NCBI GenBank assembly: GCA_015499995.1
Contig: JADNRV010000216.1
Location: forward strand, 1 to 64,000
Length of the DNA: 64,000 nt
From: Flammula alnicola
Taxonomy: Eukaryota; Basidiomycota; Agaricomycetes; Agaricales; Strophariaceae
Direction: 5' to 3'
Positions 46,696-59,787 of this stretch are shown piece by piece. A program made the translations under genes and the position numbers. The notes under the pieces were generated by a model that saw nothing but the letters and a program-made list of their open reading frames with translations, searched no databases and was not told the DNA's origin. Numbering within the stretch: the stretch's first letter is position 1; each line of letters begins with the position of its first letter.

Positions 46696-49025
46696 ATGGA
46701 AAACAACCGCTTCAACCCTTTCAAGTTTGCAAACAGCTCCAAGCCACCTCCACTGCCGCCAAAGGACTACATCTACCAGCGCACTGCAAACCCATCCCAA
46801 CCGTCGCTCTTTGCCGCCGACAGCACTGCACCCTCCTCGCCCTCTCGCCCAGCATCCAGTACGCCATCCGCCGTGCCAACTCGCCGTCGCCGTCGCCTCT
46901 CTTTTCCTTTGAGACCAGCAACACCACCACCACCAGTATGACCAATAACAACTCTACGCCCTCACTCGTCCTCTCGCCACCTCCCTCAAACACCGACCCC
47001 CCCTCCGTCACAAGTAACAACAGGCAAACGACCATGTCCGTCGCGTCAAAGAAAGACAAGGCACTGGCGTTTCTCAAGTTTTCGAAGCGCAGCCCGCGCT
47101 CGCCGCCCCCGGGTACGAGCAGCAGTGCCCCTTCAACAAGCTCTTCTGGCTCTGTGATCGTCATTAGCAACAGCATCAGTGCGAGTAGCAACGGCTCGGA
47201 CGAGGGCGACCTGCCTCCGCCCCCGCAGGAGGATGAGGGCATCTCCCTCCCGTGGAACTTTCAGGTGTGTCTTGTTCCCTCGATGGTTCGTCAACAGCTA
47301 ACGAATTGGCTGTGTAGCATAATATTCACGTGGATGAAGGGTATGTCCTCCATCACTGCTGCTTCTTCATTCCTACAAACCACCCCTACTAACCCCTCCA
47401 CCCGTAGATACGTCGGCATTCCACCCTCATGGTCCACCTCGCTCGCCTCGGCAGGCTTCACGGAAGAAGAGATCGCGGCCATCCAGGCGCGCCGTGCAGC
47501 AGGCGTCCGCTCCCCGCCCGACCTCCGCTATCTGTACAACGAGCGTCCACGCAGTCCTGCGCTGGCTGGGTTTCCTGGGTACGTATCTACTTCAATGCCA
47601 TCTACGGCACTAATAACCCTACTAGTAGCAACACGAACGGAACCACTGCTGGAGTACCGGTGCTGACGCACCCGACGCCACGGACGACCTCGCTGCACCG
47701 CATCGGTCCTTCCGCGCCATCGAACCTCAATCCGAACAACGCCAGCTCGGAGCCCGCATCGTCGCCTTTCCCAAGTGCAGCTACGAGTACGAGGCCTGCG
47801 CTGCCGAGCATCAACACGTCGTCGTCTTCTACAAATTCAACTACTCATGCAACTTCGAACACCAACGCGAGCACCTCAACCTCGAACGCGGCTGCGTCGT
47901 CCTCCTCAAGCACACCGCTAACAACGACAACGACGGGCAGGAAACCCCCACCCAAACGCAAGCCGCCCTCGTCGCCTTTGGACGCTGATCTCGAGGATGA
48001 GCTAGAGGCGCCGCGGAGGAAGGAGGTGGAAGGACAACGGCAAGGACAAGGACAGGAGCACAGGGCGAACCAGGCATCGCTGTCGACGGTGGGGTATAGC
48101 GAGGAGTATTCGGGGTATGATGCGAGCGAGTGAGTAGTTTTTTTTGGATGTGGATTTTTTTTCTGTGCTGGGTGTGGTGATTGATGTTTATCATCGTCAT
48201 CGTCCTACATATCTCTACTACGTTATTTTACGCGAAGAGGAATTACATTGCTAACCTTCCTCCGCCAGATCCAACCACGGCAACAGCAGCTACGACAACA
48301 CCATGACCTCGAATTCGTTCGCCGGGCTCAACAACTCGACCGCATATAAATACAATCCCGCCGACTCGTCGTCTTATGCCAGCAGTACTAGGACAGCAAC
48401 AGCGAACCCGGCGTACACTGTGCGCGGCGCGTATGTATCGGATGCAGACGACGATGACGACGATACGCCTCTAGCGAGGGTGCCGGTGCGATTGGGGTCG
48501 GAGTCGGGGGCGTCGGGTGCGAGTACGATTAGTGCGCGCGGGGTTGGACCGGCTGGAGGGCCGGGGGGTGGGATGCGGTTCAAGGTTGTTAATGCGGATG
48601 ACGATGGCGATGGGGCAGGAGTAGGAGTAGGAACAGGGGGTAGTGTGGAAGCAGGGGTGGATGTGGATGGGATGGATATGGGTTTGGAGGGCGAGGAAAG
48701 GGCGGCGAATGCGGCTGCGATTCCGGCTGCCAGTGCGAGTGGGAAGGAGGTCAAGGAGAAGAAGTCGAGTATTTGGGGGACGAAGATCGCCAAGACGAAG
48801 TCGAAAGAGTCGTCGTCGGGTGAGTCTGTTTATTTCTGTGCAGTAGACTGTTCGATTTGCAGGGACAAGATTCCAAAAAAGGCAGAATCTATTTATAAAC
48901 TGAAAAAAGAGCCTTCTTCGCAGCACTCTTCCCTCTTTTATTTCCCGCACCGACAAGGTTTCTCCCCGCCCGAAGGCCAGAAAAACATCGTGACGGGTTT
49001 CGCTCCCCGTCTAAGCATTAGGTGA
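46696..49025 (+). pseudogene. CRIB-domain PAK-like protein, copy B, frame broken
   Basis: Same architecture as the copy A gene but without the MITE in the third intron. One C is missing near 46,840 (CTCGCCCTCTCG where A and C have an extra C), which breaks the frame about 50 codons in. The CRIB block is intact after the break. The acidic run is two residues shorter than in A (DADDDDDDTPLARV). The 3' end and the kinase-less tail match A. Because the defect is a single homopolymer base not shared by C, it may be a sequencing error rather than a mutation. Confidence 0.65.
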
Positions 49026-49838
49026 GTCCTAGCACACGTCGAGTAGTAGTGTGAATATAAACAAGTTCAACTTACTTGTGACCGCTGTTTTCGAGATGCA
49101 AAGAGTCAGTACAAATCAAGGTAATAAATGTCGAGTGTGTGCTTACCTGCAAATGCGGCCCAAGTAAGATCCTCGGGTCAATGCTCGAAATCACATTGCG
49201 GATACTACCAGGGACGAGGGCTCTTTACGAGCCGCAGCCTCTTCTTTTCGATGTGTCACGCAAAAGCGCAGGGCCACGCAAAGCCACCTATTCGGTCTCA
49301 CAGAACACGACCACCACAGAGGTTTCCGGTCATCATCAAAGAACGCGCACAGGCGCAGTTCGGCCATATCTCAATGGCCGCAAATCAGACTAAAGTCTTA
49401 AAATACTAAATTAGTCTCAATAGCACATAATACTCAATATCAAAGATGTACCACGAAAATCTCAAGTCGTCCGTTTCACGAGATCACATCCCGCAAAGTC
49501 CAAAACCAACAGTCACAATGTCTGTATGCAAAGCATCAGCATTTCATTCCTGCGGACATCAGAAAGAGACATACCTGTCAATCTTGAATACCATGATCAT
49601 CTCGGGCTTGTCTTCAATCCCATCATCACTCGGAGCTGACATTCAAAATAAGCCCAATTCAATCTAACAGAAACAATACATTCTCACCAAAATAGTGCCG
49701 CTCATAGCATGAACACAACCGCTAGAAAGCGATCAAGACCGTGGGCGCTTAATTTCCAGATCCACGCGCTCGCACATTCAGAACCTTGGTTTACCACATG
49801 GACCCGTGAAACCCTCTAGGCAAAGGCTGGGAAACACT

Positions 49839-50541
49839 GATTGCCGGAAACTCAAATGTCATGTCAGAATTTCTATAGCCAAAGTCAGCATCAGGAATGG
49901 ATGATATTATCCTGAAAACTTACCAGCAAACCCGAGAACTGTTCGCCGAAGCGAAGTGGTGCCCGCACATCAAAATATATGGCTGGATAAAGAAATCTCA
50001 GGCATACTGATTCCCGGAAGCCCAAATATTGTGTTGAAAAATCCCTCTAGGAAAATGCTAAATCAGCATCAAGGGCAAATAATATTGTATTGAAAACCCA
50101 CCAGGATACCCTAAAAACCCTCTCTCGAAGCGAAGCGATCCCCGGAAGTCGAAATATAGTGTTAGGGAAATCCTTCAAGCCATGGTCCACATCCATGGAT
50201 TCCCGGAAAGCGAAATATGGCATCAGAGTTTCTATAGGCAAAGTCGGCATCAAGGATGGATCATATCATACTGAAAACTTACCGAGATAACCTAAACCCT
50301 GAAAGTAAAGCAATTCTCAGAAGTCAAAATGGATGGTCAGAGAAATCCCTTAAGGGATGGCTCAGCCACACAGATCCCCAGAATACTGGAATGAGCACTA
50401 AATCAGCATAAGAGGTGAATAATATCATACAGAAGACTTACAAGAAAAGCCTGGAGGCTGGAGCTATCGTCAAAGAAAAGTGATCCCCGGAAGTCCAAAT
50501 ATAGTGTCAGAATTTCTGTGTGCAAAGTCAGCATTGTGTTG
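49839..50541 (-). repeat. degenerate repeat array (copy B)
   Basis: Copy B of the array at 39,057-39,760. It is identical apart from a missing C near 50,467. Confidence 0.5.
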
Positions 50542-53500
50542 CTCTCAAAAACTGATAATCAAGAGACGTACCAAAAAATGATCTTCGCTTACCAAATGAT
50601 GGCCTCGGCAAGCATACAGAACATTCTTGAGTGACCTGAATACACTTTCATGTCAGTGTCACTGTGTATTGAAACAAATACACAACTTGAACTTACCGAC
50701 CCATGGTAGAAGCATCTGCATTGCAGATAATCAAAGAGATGTGACGATGTGAGAGGTCCTGTCGAAATGGTCAGTCATTGTTTGTATGGATCAGAGATGG
50801 CCAAACATACCAGATAAGATGTGCGAGCAATGGCTTGAGACGACAACGGCGACGGCGATGTGAGACAAGGATGGTGGGATGGACTGTCATAAAGACAGGA
50901 AAGTGGGGATGGAAATACTGGGTGGTACGGACATCTTTTATACTCTTTTTTTGCCAAGAGCTGACACAATCATGGCGAGATTGCCGTGCAGGTGCTCGGT
51001 TGCAGGTTTGCAACATCTTTCGGGCTTCAAGAAGCCCCGATATTTCCCTTACGAAACTGACAACCGATCAAATCCTTAGCTATCAGGGTGCATTTCGGAG
51101 AACTCCCCAACAGAGTCTCCTGATTCTTAGATCACGGTCGCAAAATTCAAATATCCTCTCAAACTTTGGGAAGATTTATTTTCCTTTCATGTTTCTCTCA
51201 TAGCATCACCTGTAATTTTCCTCAGGATGTTCTACCTGTTAGCAATTTGCTACCAGGCTGAGCTCCCTGAGGAAAGTCACAGTGGATTCTAATTTGACAC
51301 ATTCCTTTCCATGCCAACTATGTGAAGCTTTGCTTCGCATATTTAGACCCTGACATAACGAGATGAGCTTAAGTCTTAAGGTCCCCGTGAGTTTGAGTGA
51401 ATTTCCGGGCAACAAATTCAAGCCTGGCCGCGCTGAGTCGCATCAGTGAATCAGAATTCTTCTCCAGTGAAATATTTCAGTGGATATTTATCTCTCACTT
51501 AAGGTCCTTGAATGGCTCACAGTTTCTGCTGCTGGAAAGCGGCAGGCAGAACAACACTCACAGCTTGAATATGACACAGGCCTCTAGCAAGCCGGCTGTG
51601 AATCTAATTTAAAATTTGGGTAGTCAATTACCCATATTGCGAATGACCCTATCGACAAGTTCCTTACCTTTTTGACACATGAAACATAGCCCATCTCGCA
51701 TACACTTTCCCCGTTGACAGTTGTTCGGTCCAAGCTCTCCGCGCTTCCTGTCTAAGTCCTATTTTCCATGTCCGTCTCGACATCATCTTCGCCGTATCCC
51801 ACTCCAAGCGAGTCTCCCTTTGTGCTTTGTATTTTTCCCAAGTCAATATGTCTGGACCCCGCTGTGAGTAGAATTCAATTTCCTACTGTCAATTAATCAC
51901 ATTGGTTCTTTGCACAGACTTGAATTCTTTTATGCAATACTGAGCTGACTTTGTCTCACTATCTCAGGCCGGAATGTTCAGCCGTATCGAGTAAACCCAT
52001 CGTATGTAACTCACCTTGTCAATTTCCAATTCTCGTCATAATTTCTTGTCCCAGCCTCTCTGTTAATGAGGCTTGGCCACTCCAGCATGATAGCCCGAGT
52101 ACTGAACCTTGCAAATCAATTTTCCATCTTTTCAGTCATCGACGTGCGTAACTTTGAAGCCGACCTATACTTGTCTTCATTTTCTGATAGCTTCCCCAGA
52201 TAATGGTAAATCTCACCATGATCGATTGACAGTGATGTCGTGCGCTGCCGCTGAGACGTGGCCGCATTCTTTACCCGGATTTCCTGCAGTTAGTATCGAG
52301 AATTAGATGATTCAGCTCACCTGCACATATTTGGCTGGAATCAGGCTTTCGTGTAATGTTGAGTGATTGAAGATGGCGAGATCAAGAGCGCGCCGTGTGG
52401 TCTTGCGATCGCTCTCACGTGTCAACCAAATTCAGCAAATACTCTGCGCTTTCAAAGTCCTCGCGCTCAATTTTCAACTCTCAATAGAATTGGAATCAAC
52501 CAGTCAGTACATAAAGCCTGATGTCCAGCTCAGTCAGTATAACACTGTCATCTTTCTGACAGACTGGCGTACAAGGTACTGAAATAAGCGCCCAGGGGCC
52601 GAAATGTCCTCGTAATGGTTAAGGAAGTTGGGGCATCATCGGCCTTTCGCTTTTCTAAAATATGAATCGAATAGTATATATGTATAGCTTTAACATAAAG
52701 AGTAGGCACACAACAAGCCGCTATTGACATGAACCACGGTTTCAACTTGGGCCTCTGAATCCGGGAGATTTACCTGACAGAGTGTGTGGTGCAGCACTCA
52801 AGCAGCGTTCTCATTTGCAATGGAACAAAGAACGCACTGCCATAGTAACCTGATTAGCTCCTTGAATAAATGTATCTTACGGAATACCGTCAACGAAAGA
52901 TGGAGCAATCGAAGTAGTCGAGATACACCAATGGTCCCGGGATCAATGTCCTCTCCATCTCCTCCATCCCCAATTCTCTGTTTCATGTCTGAAAAATTAC
53001 CTGCATTGAATTCCTTGGCTTCGGTAAAGCTTTTACATCAATCAAGGGTCCTGTCAAAAAATTTGCGCGAGGGAAGGCAACGAAGAGATCTTGAGGCCGA
53101 ACAGCGCTTCAAACCTCTCATTGCATTGAAGCCCCAATCGTCATTCCGCATGTATTTCATGATTTAGGGTTCTATATCTTAGAGAAAAGCAGAAATTACG
53201 ATGTAATTTTGGCTGAAAGGGTGTACAGGGAGCGTAGCATTTTGAAGTTCGAGTTTTCTGGATGAGGCCAACTTGATGAGGCAGAGTGTGGCGCAATCAT
53301 CGTCGGCCGCAAACTCGAAATCTGAAAACGACACTAAAAGCGAATTGAAATGAGAAAGGTCAAGTTCAATTGGAACAGTATATGATATTATAACATTCGG
53401 TGCTAATATATTTTAGGAGACAACGCACAGGACGGTCGAGTTCTGCATCTCAAAACTCCGAGGCTGTAGTACAGCATCTCACCTCCATCCCAATACACTG

Positions 53501-54404
53501 ATTACACCATAAAACAACCAGACCTTCTCATAATGTACGTATAATACTCCTATTCTGTCCAGGGTCCCGTCGCTCACATATTGGCAAACGTATATGCCGT
53601 TTGAACACAGATCGAAAGGTGGACTCACGGACACGCCTAGATCGCTGGAACATCGCTTGCGCTGGAAATACCGCTTTTACAGTGCCTCCAAGCACACGCC
53701 ATGCTCGGTTAGTGCTCCTATAATTACCACCAAGTGAGTAACATACCGCAGAAGATAGCAACCACTCACCGACAACACCTTCTCCTCGACCCCCGTTTCG
53801 ATTCCAATTGAAATCCACGTCCAACGGGGACCTCAAAAACGCACGTAAAATCTCATATATCACCCCATCAAGGTCCTGTCAGCCTAGAACATTGCGCCAG
53901 AACGTTTCGCCTGGCTGAAAAGTTCTCCTTGCAACTGGAGACGGCATGCATTGCGTACGCACGGAATCCGCCTTAATCGTGAATTCAGGTGGATTCAGGG
54001 AATTAACAGGGATGTTCTGGATGCTATAATGGTTCGGCTGGGTCGGCAGGTTGGTGGTCGAGGCTCGGAGGGAGTGTGAGCAAGGCAGGTCAAGTTTTGG
54101 GTATAGTCTGAGGACTGTTGAATTTGAGAAAGACAGCCATTAGCATGTAATCTCTAAACGAATAAAAAACCTTGGGCCCACCTGGAATTTCTCTCTTTAT
54201 TGGTTGAGTAGACCTCTCAGTTAATAGGTAGCCACTGCTCAACAAAGGTAGTAGAGGAGTGCACGAAAGTCAGACGGAGGGATGGATGGTCGGACAAGCG
54301 CCGATCAAACGCTCGCTTAGCGAATTGTTGGTCCAAGACCCTGTACGACCCTTGATCATACTGATTACATTCCGCTACCCTACGTACAAGGTGTGTCGAA
54401 AATC

Positions 54405-54410
54405 TATAAA
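54405..54410 (+). promoter_or_regulatory. TATA box, plus-strand candidate gene (copy B)
   Basis: TATAAA lies 138 nt before the ATG at 54,543, the copy B equivalent of the site at 43,632. Confidence 0.5.
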
Positions 54411-54542
54411 GGGAGGCGAGAATTTACCCCATCTCCTCATCCCCTTCCTCCCTTCCCTCCTCCTCTCCTCTCCTCGCCTACTCATCTCCCGAGCCCTCTC
54501 CGCTATCATCATCGGACTAGCCGCTCCAAGTCCGTCTCGCCC

Positions 54543-56735
54543 ATGCTCGCCTGTACCATCGAGTTCATAGCGCATTCGTAAGTGCCTTTGTCGGTTCTTC
54601 TCCGCCTGCTTGTCGCTGATAATATCATATCTAGAGCATCACATTACGGTCAGCAACTGTTTCTCATGCACGTAAGTAAGCCTTGCTGCTCACCTTAGCG
54701 GAGACTGTCGATTCACCCTATACCACCCGTCAGCGCGCCATTGCATAGCAAAGGTACGACCAAGGCTCGTACTCATCGCCTCGGTACCTGCTGACCCCCC
54801 GTTTAACCCCAGATTCTCGCCATGCAACCGTATCTCTCGGTACGCGTTACACGTTCTCCTCTCCTCCTCGCCCTCGGAGATCTTGCCCCGTGTGTTGTCG
54901 TCGACCATAGGATACGTTTCTCGGCATAGACGGACGACGAAGGACGAGAATTGGCGCGCATAAGGTTCATAAACGTCCTCGGAGACGGCGTCAAGAAACA
55001 TCGAAGCCCGACGACGTGGGTCCGCACACCATCACACCCACTGGCACCAGCGCGTTCGTATGCCCAGCCAGCGACGCGCACATCCATACCGCCCACCTCC
55101 GATCGACTGCAGGGCGGAATTCGCCACCACACGCGCAGCGCATGTCGGCCAACGTACGTCGTCGTCGTCGTCGTCTCTCCTCGCCTCCTCGCACGCTGAC
55201 GACCCCAACCCCAACTCTCGCCCATCTCCGCCAGCGACACTGTATCAATATCCGACTGGCCGCTGACCACCGCCGTCCAGGCTGCATCGGCGTGCCCATA
55301 TCTCGTACGTGTACGTATCCGCTACTGCCTTGCTGTGATTCCTCTCGTTCTAACACCGTCATGGTATTGTCTTTGCAGCTCCTAACTCCCATTACTGAGC
55401 GCCGACGGCTGACAACCGAACAGTCCGAGGACGATGGCGTGGCGATTGAAGGAGGGGCACGAAAGCGTGTGGGATGGCTGTACATGGCCATAAACGTCGA
55501 CAGCAGGGAAGGACTGTGCCTCCTGCGACGAAACACACGGTAAGCACTATCCCTGGGACCCGGATGTTGAATTAACACGTACTTATTGCATTCGTTTTTA
55601 AGGTGCTTCTCGATCCGCTCCTTTCCGCATCACCGAGCATTCCTTGCCCTCTAACCTCGCGAGCACCACGAAAAAACCAACGAACGAGACACAACGACAC
55701 GACACCGGCTCAGATTCGTGAGCGATGCTCCGGGGTACAGCGGAGGGTAACGACGGCCTTGTTAAATCCAACAGGTATGTCCGTTCCATTCTTCCAGCTT
55801 GATGCCAATGTGTTCCTGCTACACGTAGAATAAAGGGCTGGGTGCGAGAACCACAAGGTAAGCAAAGACATTCTTTACCGAGAACGTATGGTCAAACTTA
55901 CGCGCTGTTTGTTTCAACACCTCGTCTACTCCACTCATTCGCCATCACGCTACTACGCCCATTCGCCGCCGCCGCCACGTCCGTCAGGCCATTTGTGTCG
56001 TTTCTCGTGCATGTCGCCGTCGCCGACTTGATGGCGCCCGAGGATACGAGCAATGCACAAGCTGTACGCAAGAACATTGGTGAGTGAGTCCAGGCGCTCT
56101 ACCTCATGATACGAGCCCGGAACTTACATGTTTCGTTCTGCCTTCTTGATGCCCAATCTGCCCCGCCGTTGCCGACAACTTCTCGCGTCGTGTATGCTCT
56201 GTCTCCGATCTCCAACGTCGGCCATGATTGCGTGTTGCCACCGTCGCGAAGATCGGTTCGCAGAAGCCTAGATGGGCCGGTGCGTAGTCGTCTCGCTGCT
56301 CGATCGGTGCTGACGCTGATCTTGCTCTCGTTGGTGCATCCCAGCTTCGCTGCTGCGCTCCGCCTCCGCCGTAGCCTCGCTGTGGTGTGAAACGATACCG
56401 GTAAGTCGTTATTCGAGAGCATTCATGGCTGACTTTGGCTTTGTCCAGCGACTTCGCGGCAAGAGAGAGGATGGGGGTGAGATACATAGGAGTTTAGGGT
56501 GGAAATGAGGAACGGGTGGGTGGTCTGTACACGATGAGCACAAGGTAAGTCAGATGTGAGGAAGCGGAGGTGTTGTGCTACTGACCTTGGGCATTCGCCA
56601 GCCGTATCGACGCCGTCAAGCACCAGAGAGCTCGCAAGCGCTCAGGCCGTAGAAGAGGGCGTAACGCGGGCATCCTCACTGAGGAGCGAAGGAGCGCGGA
56701 GGAAAGGAGCCAAGGTTGACGAAGAGTGGGTATAG
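54543..56735 (+). CDS. Unassigned multi-exon candidate gene (copy B)
   Basis: Copy B of the candidate at 43,770-45,963, with the same first exon (MLACTIEFIAHS) and the same exon-like stretches. At least a dozen single-base differences from A occur within it. One is an added T in the second exon, which changes the reading from LFSCT to LFLMH. Which copy is right cannot be decided from the sequence alone. Confidence 0.3.
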
Positions 56736-57460
56736 TCGCCAGCCGTTGCAACCCTTTCGATTGGCGTTGATGGACGGATGTTGGTTGGGCATCGGTATGC
56801 ACTCGATTCTCCGCTTCGTCGTTGCTGACAAGATCCGAGGGCGACATCCATGAGTTGTTGTAAATGCTGTAGTAGTCGAAGGACCGGGCGTGGTTCTTTT
56901 CGGTACGAGGAACATTGCGGGGCGGGCACAGAGCAGGGTTTGTCGTGCATGTGTGGAGCTGGAGAAGGACTGCGGAAGGTGATGAACTTGGGGTTTGACG
57001 GCGGGGAGGACAAGGAGGCGGCCCGGGATGGACTGTTTCTCTCGGGGTGGATATGTCGAAAGGCAATTGAAAGATGTCAGCGAGCTGGCTCGAGGAGTGG
57101 AGTGTCGACGTGTGCATGTGGTTGTGTCATTGGAAATAGACTTTCGAGACGATAGTGGTCATCCGACGCTGTCTAACGGTGATTGCTGAATACGAGGGTG
57201 AGCATGAAATAAGCGGCGGTGTATAGTGGCCACAGGAGTACGCCGACATGTATGGGGGTGTGGAGTGGCTGTATGTTCCAAGTCCGGTGACCGGAAGCAG
57301 GTTGGGTGTTGATACAGGGGAAGAATGGACCATGGAGATGTTGCAGAGTTGGCCATTGTAATCGGAGAGAAAGAGGCCGATCGTTGTTGACGGAAACAGA
57401 ACCAAACTTTGTGGTTGGCCGGATCTCTCTCTGCGGATTATTACTGGCCCCCATGCAACC

Positions 57461-59787
57461 ATGGAAAACAACCGCTTCAACCCTTTCAAGTTTGCAAACA
57501 GCTCCAAGCCACCTCCACTGCCGCCAAAGGACTACATCTACCAGCGCACTGCAAACCCATCCCAACCGTCGCTCTTTGCCGCCGACAGCACTGCACCCTC
57601 CTCGCCCCTCTCGCCCAGCATCCAGTACGCCATCCGCCGTGCCAACTCGCCGTCGCCGTCGCCTCTCTTTTCCTTTGAGACCAGCAACACCACCACCACC
57701 AGTATGACCAATAACAACTCTACGCCCTCACTCGTCCTCTCGCCACCTCCCTCAAACACCGACCCCCCCTCCGTCACAAGTAACAACAGGCAAACGACCA
57801 TGTCCGTCGCGTCAAAGAAAGACAAGGCACTGGCGTTTCTCAAGTTTTCGAAGCGCAGCCCGCGCTCGCCGCCCCCGGGTACGAGCAGCAGTGCCCTTCA
57901 ACAAGCTCTTCTGGCTCTGTGATCGTCATTAGCAACAGCATCAGTGCGAGTAGCAACGGCTCGGACGAGGGCGACCTGCCTCCGCCCCCGCAGGAGGATG
58001 AGGGCATCTCCCTCCCGTGGAACTTTCAGGTGTGTCTTGTTCCCTCGATGGTTCGTCAACAGCTAACGAATTGGCTGTGTAGCATAATATTCACGTGGAT
58101 GAAGGGTATGTCCTCCATCACTGCTGCTTCTTCATTCCTACAAACCACCCCTACTAACCCCTCCACCCGTAGATACGTCGGCATTCCACCCTCATGGTCC
58201 ACCTCGCTCGCCTCGGCAGGCTTCACGGAAGAAGAGATCGCGGCCATCCAGGCGCGCCGTGCAGCAGGCGTCCGCTCCCCGCCCGACCTCCGCTATCTGT
58301 ACAACGAGCGTCCACGCAGTCCTGCGCTGGCTGGGTTTCCTGGGTACGTATCTACTTCAATGCCATCTACGGCACTAATAACCCTACTAGTAGCAACACG
58401 AACGGAACCACTGCTGGAGTACCGGTGCTGACGCACCCGACGCCACGGACGACCTCGCTGCACCGCATCGGTCCTTCCGCGCCATCGAACCTCAATCCGA
58501 ACAACGCCAGCTCGGAGCCCGCATCGTCGCCTTTCCCAAGTGCAGCTACGAGTACGAGGCCTGCGCTGCCGAGCATCAACACGTCGTCGTCTTCTACAAA
58601 TTCAACTACTCATGCAACTTCGAACACCAACGCGAGCACCTCAACCTCGAACGCGGCTGCGTCGTCCTCCTCAAGCACACCGCTAACAACGACAACGACG
58701 GGCAGGAAACCCCCACCCAAACGCAAGCCGCCCTCGTCGCCTTTGGACGCTGATCTCGAGGATGAGCTAGAGGCGCGGAGGAGGAAGGAGGTGGAAGGAC
58801 AACGGCAAGGACAAGGACAGGAGCACAGGGCGAACCAGGCATCGCTGTCGACGGTGGGGTATAGCGAGGAGTATTCGGGGTATGATGCGAGCGAGTGAGT
58901 AGTTTTTTTGGATGTGGATTTTTTTCTGTGCTGGGTGTGGTGATTGATGTTTATCATCGTCATCGTCCTACATATCTCTACTACGTTATTTTACGCGAAG
59001 AGGAATTACATTGCTAACCTTCCTCCGCCAGATCCAACCACGGCAACAGCAGCTACGACAACACCATGACCTCGAATTCGTTCGCCGGGCTCAACAACTC
59101 GACCGCATATAAATACAATCCCGCCGACTCGTCGTCTTATGCCAGCAGTACTAGGACAGCAACAGCGAACCCGGCGTACACTGTGCGCGGCGCGTATGTA
59201 TCGGATGCAGACGACGATGACGACGATACGCCTCTAGCGAGGGTGCCGGTGCGATTGGGGTCGGAGTCGGGGGCGTCGGGTGCGAGTACGATTAGTGCGC
59301 GCGGGGTTGGACCGGCTGGAGGGCCGGGGGTGGGATGCGGTTCAAGGTTGTTAATGCGGATGACGATGGCGATGGGGCAGGAGTAGGAGTAGGAACAGGG
59401 GGTAGTGTGGAAGCAGGGGTGGATGTGGATGGGATGGATATGGGTTTGGAGGGCGAGGAAAGGGCGGCGAATGCGGCTGCGATTCCGGCTGCCAGTGCGA
59501 GTGGGAAGGAGGTCAAGGAGAAGAAGTCGAGTATTTGGGGGACGAAGATCGCCAAGACGAAGTCGAAAGAGTCGTCGTCGGGTGAGTCTGTTTATTTCTG
59601 TGCAGTAGACTGTTCGATTTGCAGGGACAAGATTCCAAAAAAGGCAGAATCTATTTATAAACTGAAAAAAGAGCCTTCTTCGCAGCACTCTTCCCTCTTT
59701 TATTTCCCGCACCGACAAGGTTTCTCCCCGCCCGAAGGCCAGAAAAACATCGTGACGGGTTTCGCTCCCCGTCTAAGCATTAGGTGA
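57461..59787 (+). pseudogene. CRIB-domain PAK-like protein, copy C, frame broken
   Basis: Third copy. The first exon has the C that B lacks, but a C is missing at 57,894-57,896 and a G in the run near 59,326-59,331. Each breaks the frame. The CRIB motif and the Ser/Thr-rich segment are otherwise identical to B, including shared differences from A. As in A and B, no kinase domain follows. If the missing bases are sequencing errors, B and C would encode the same protein. Confidence 0.65.

Larger units (their letters stand above)
49026..54542. other. unit middle, unassigned (copy B)
   Basis: Copy B equivalent of 38,244-43,769. It has the same minus-strand exon-like pieces, offset by 10,774-10,782 bp, with a handful of single-base deletions, most of them after about 53,450. 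Nothing further was recognised. Confidence 0.4.
46065..56836 (+). repeat. tandem unit copy B (~10.77 kb)
   Basis: Second copy, in direct orientation and head-to-tail with A and C. Its end runs without spacer into copy C at the sequence around CCGAGGGCGACATCCATGAG. Matching landmarks lie 10,774-10,782 bp downstream of those in A after the divergence switch. The slow decrease of the offset reflects single-base deletions in B. Confidence 0.92.
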
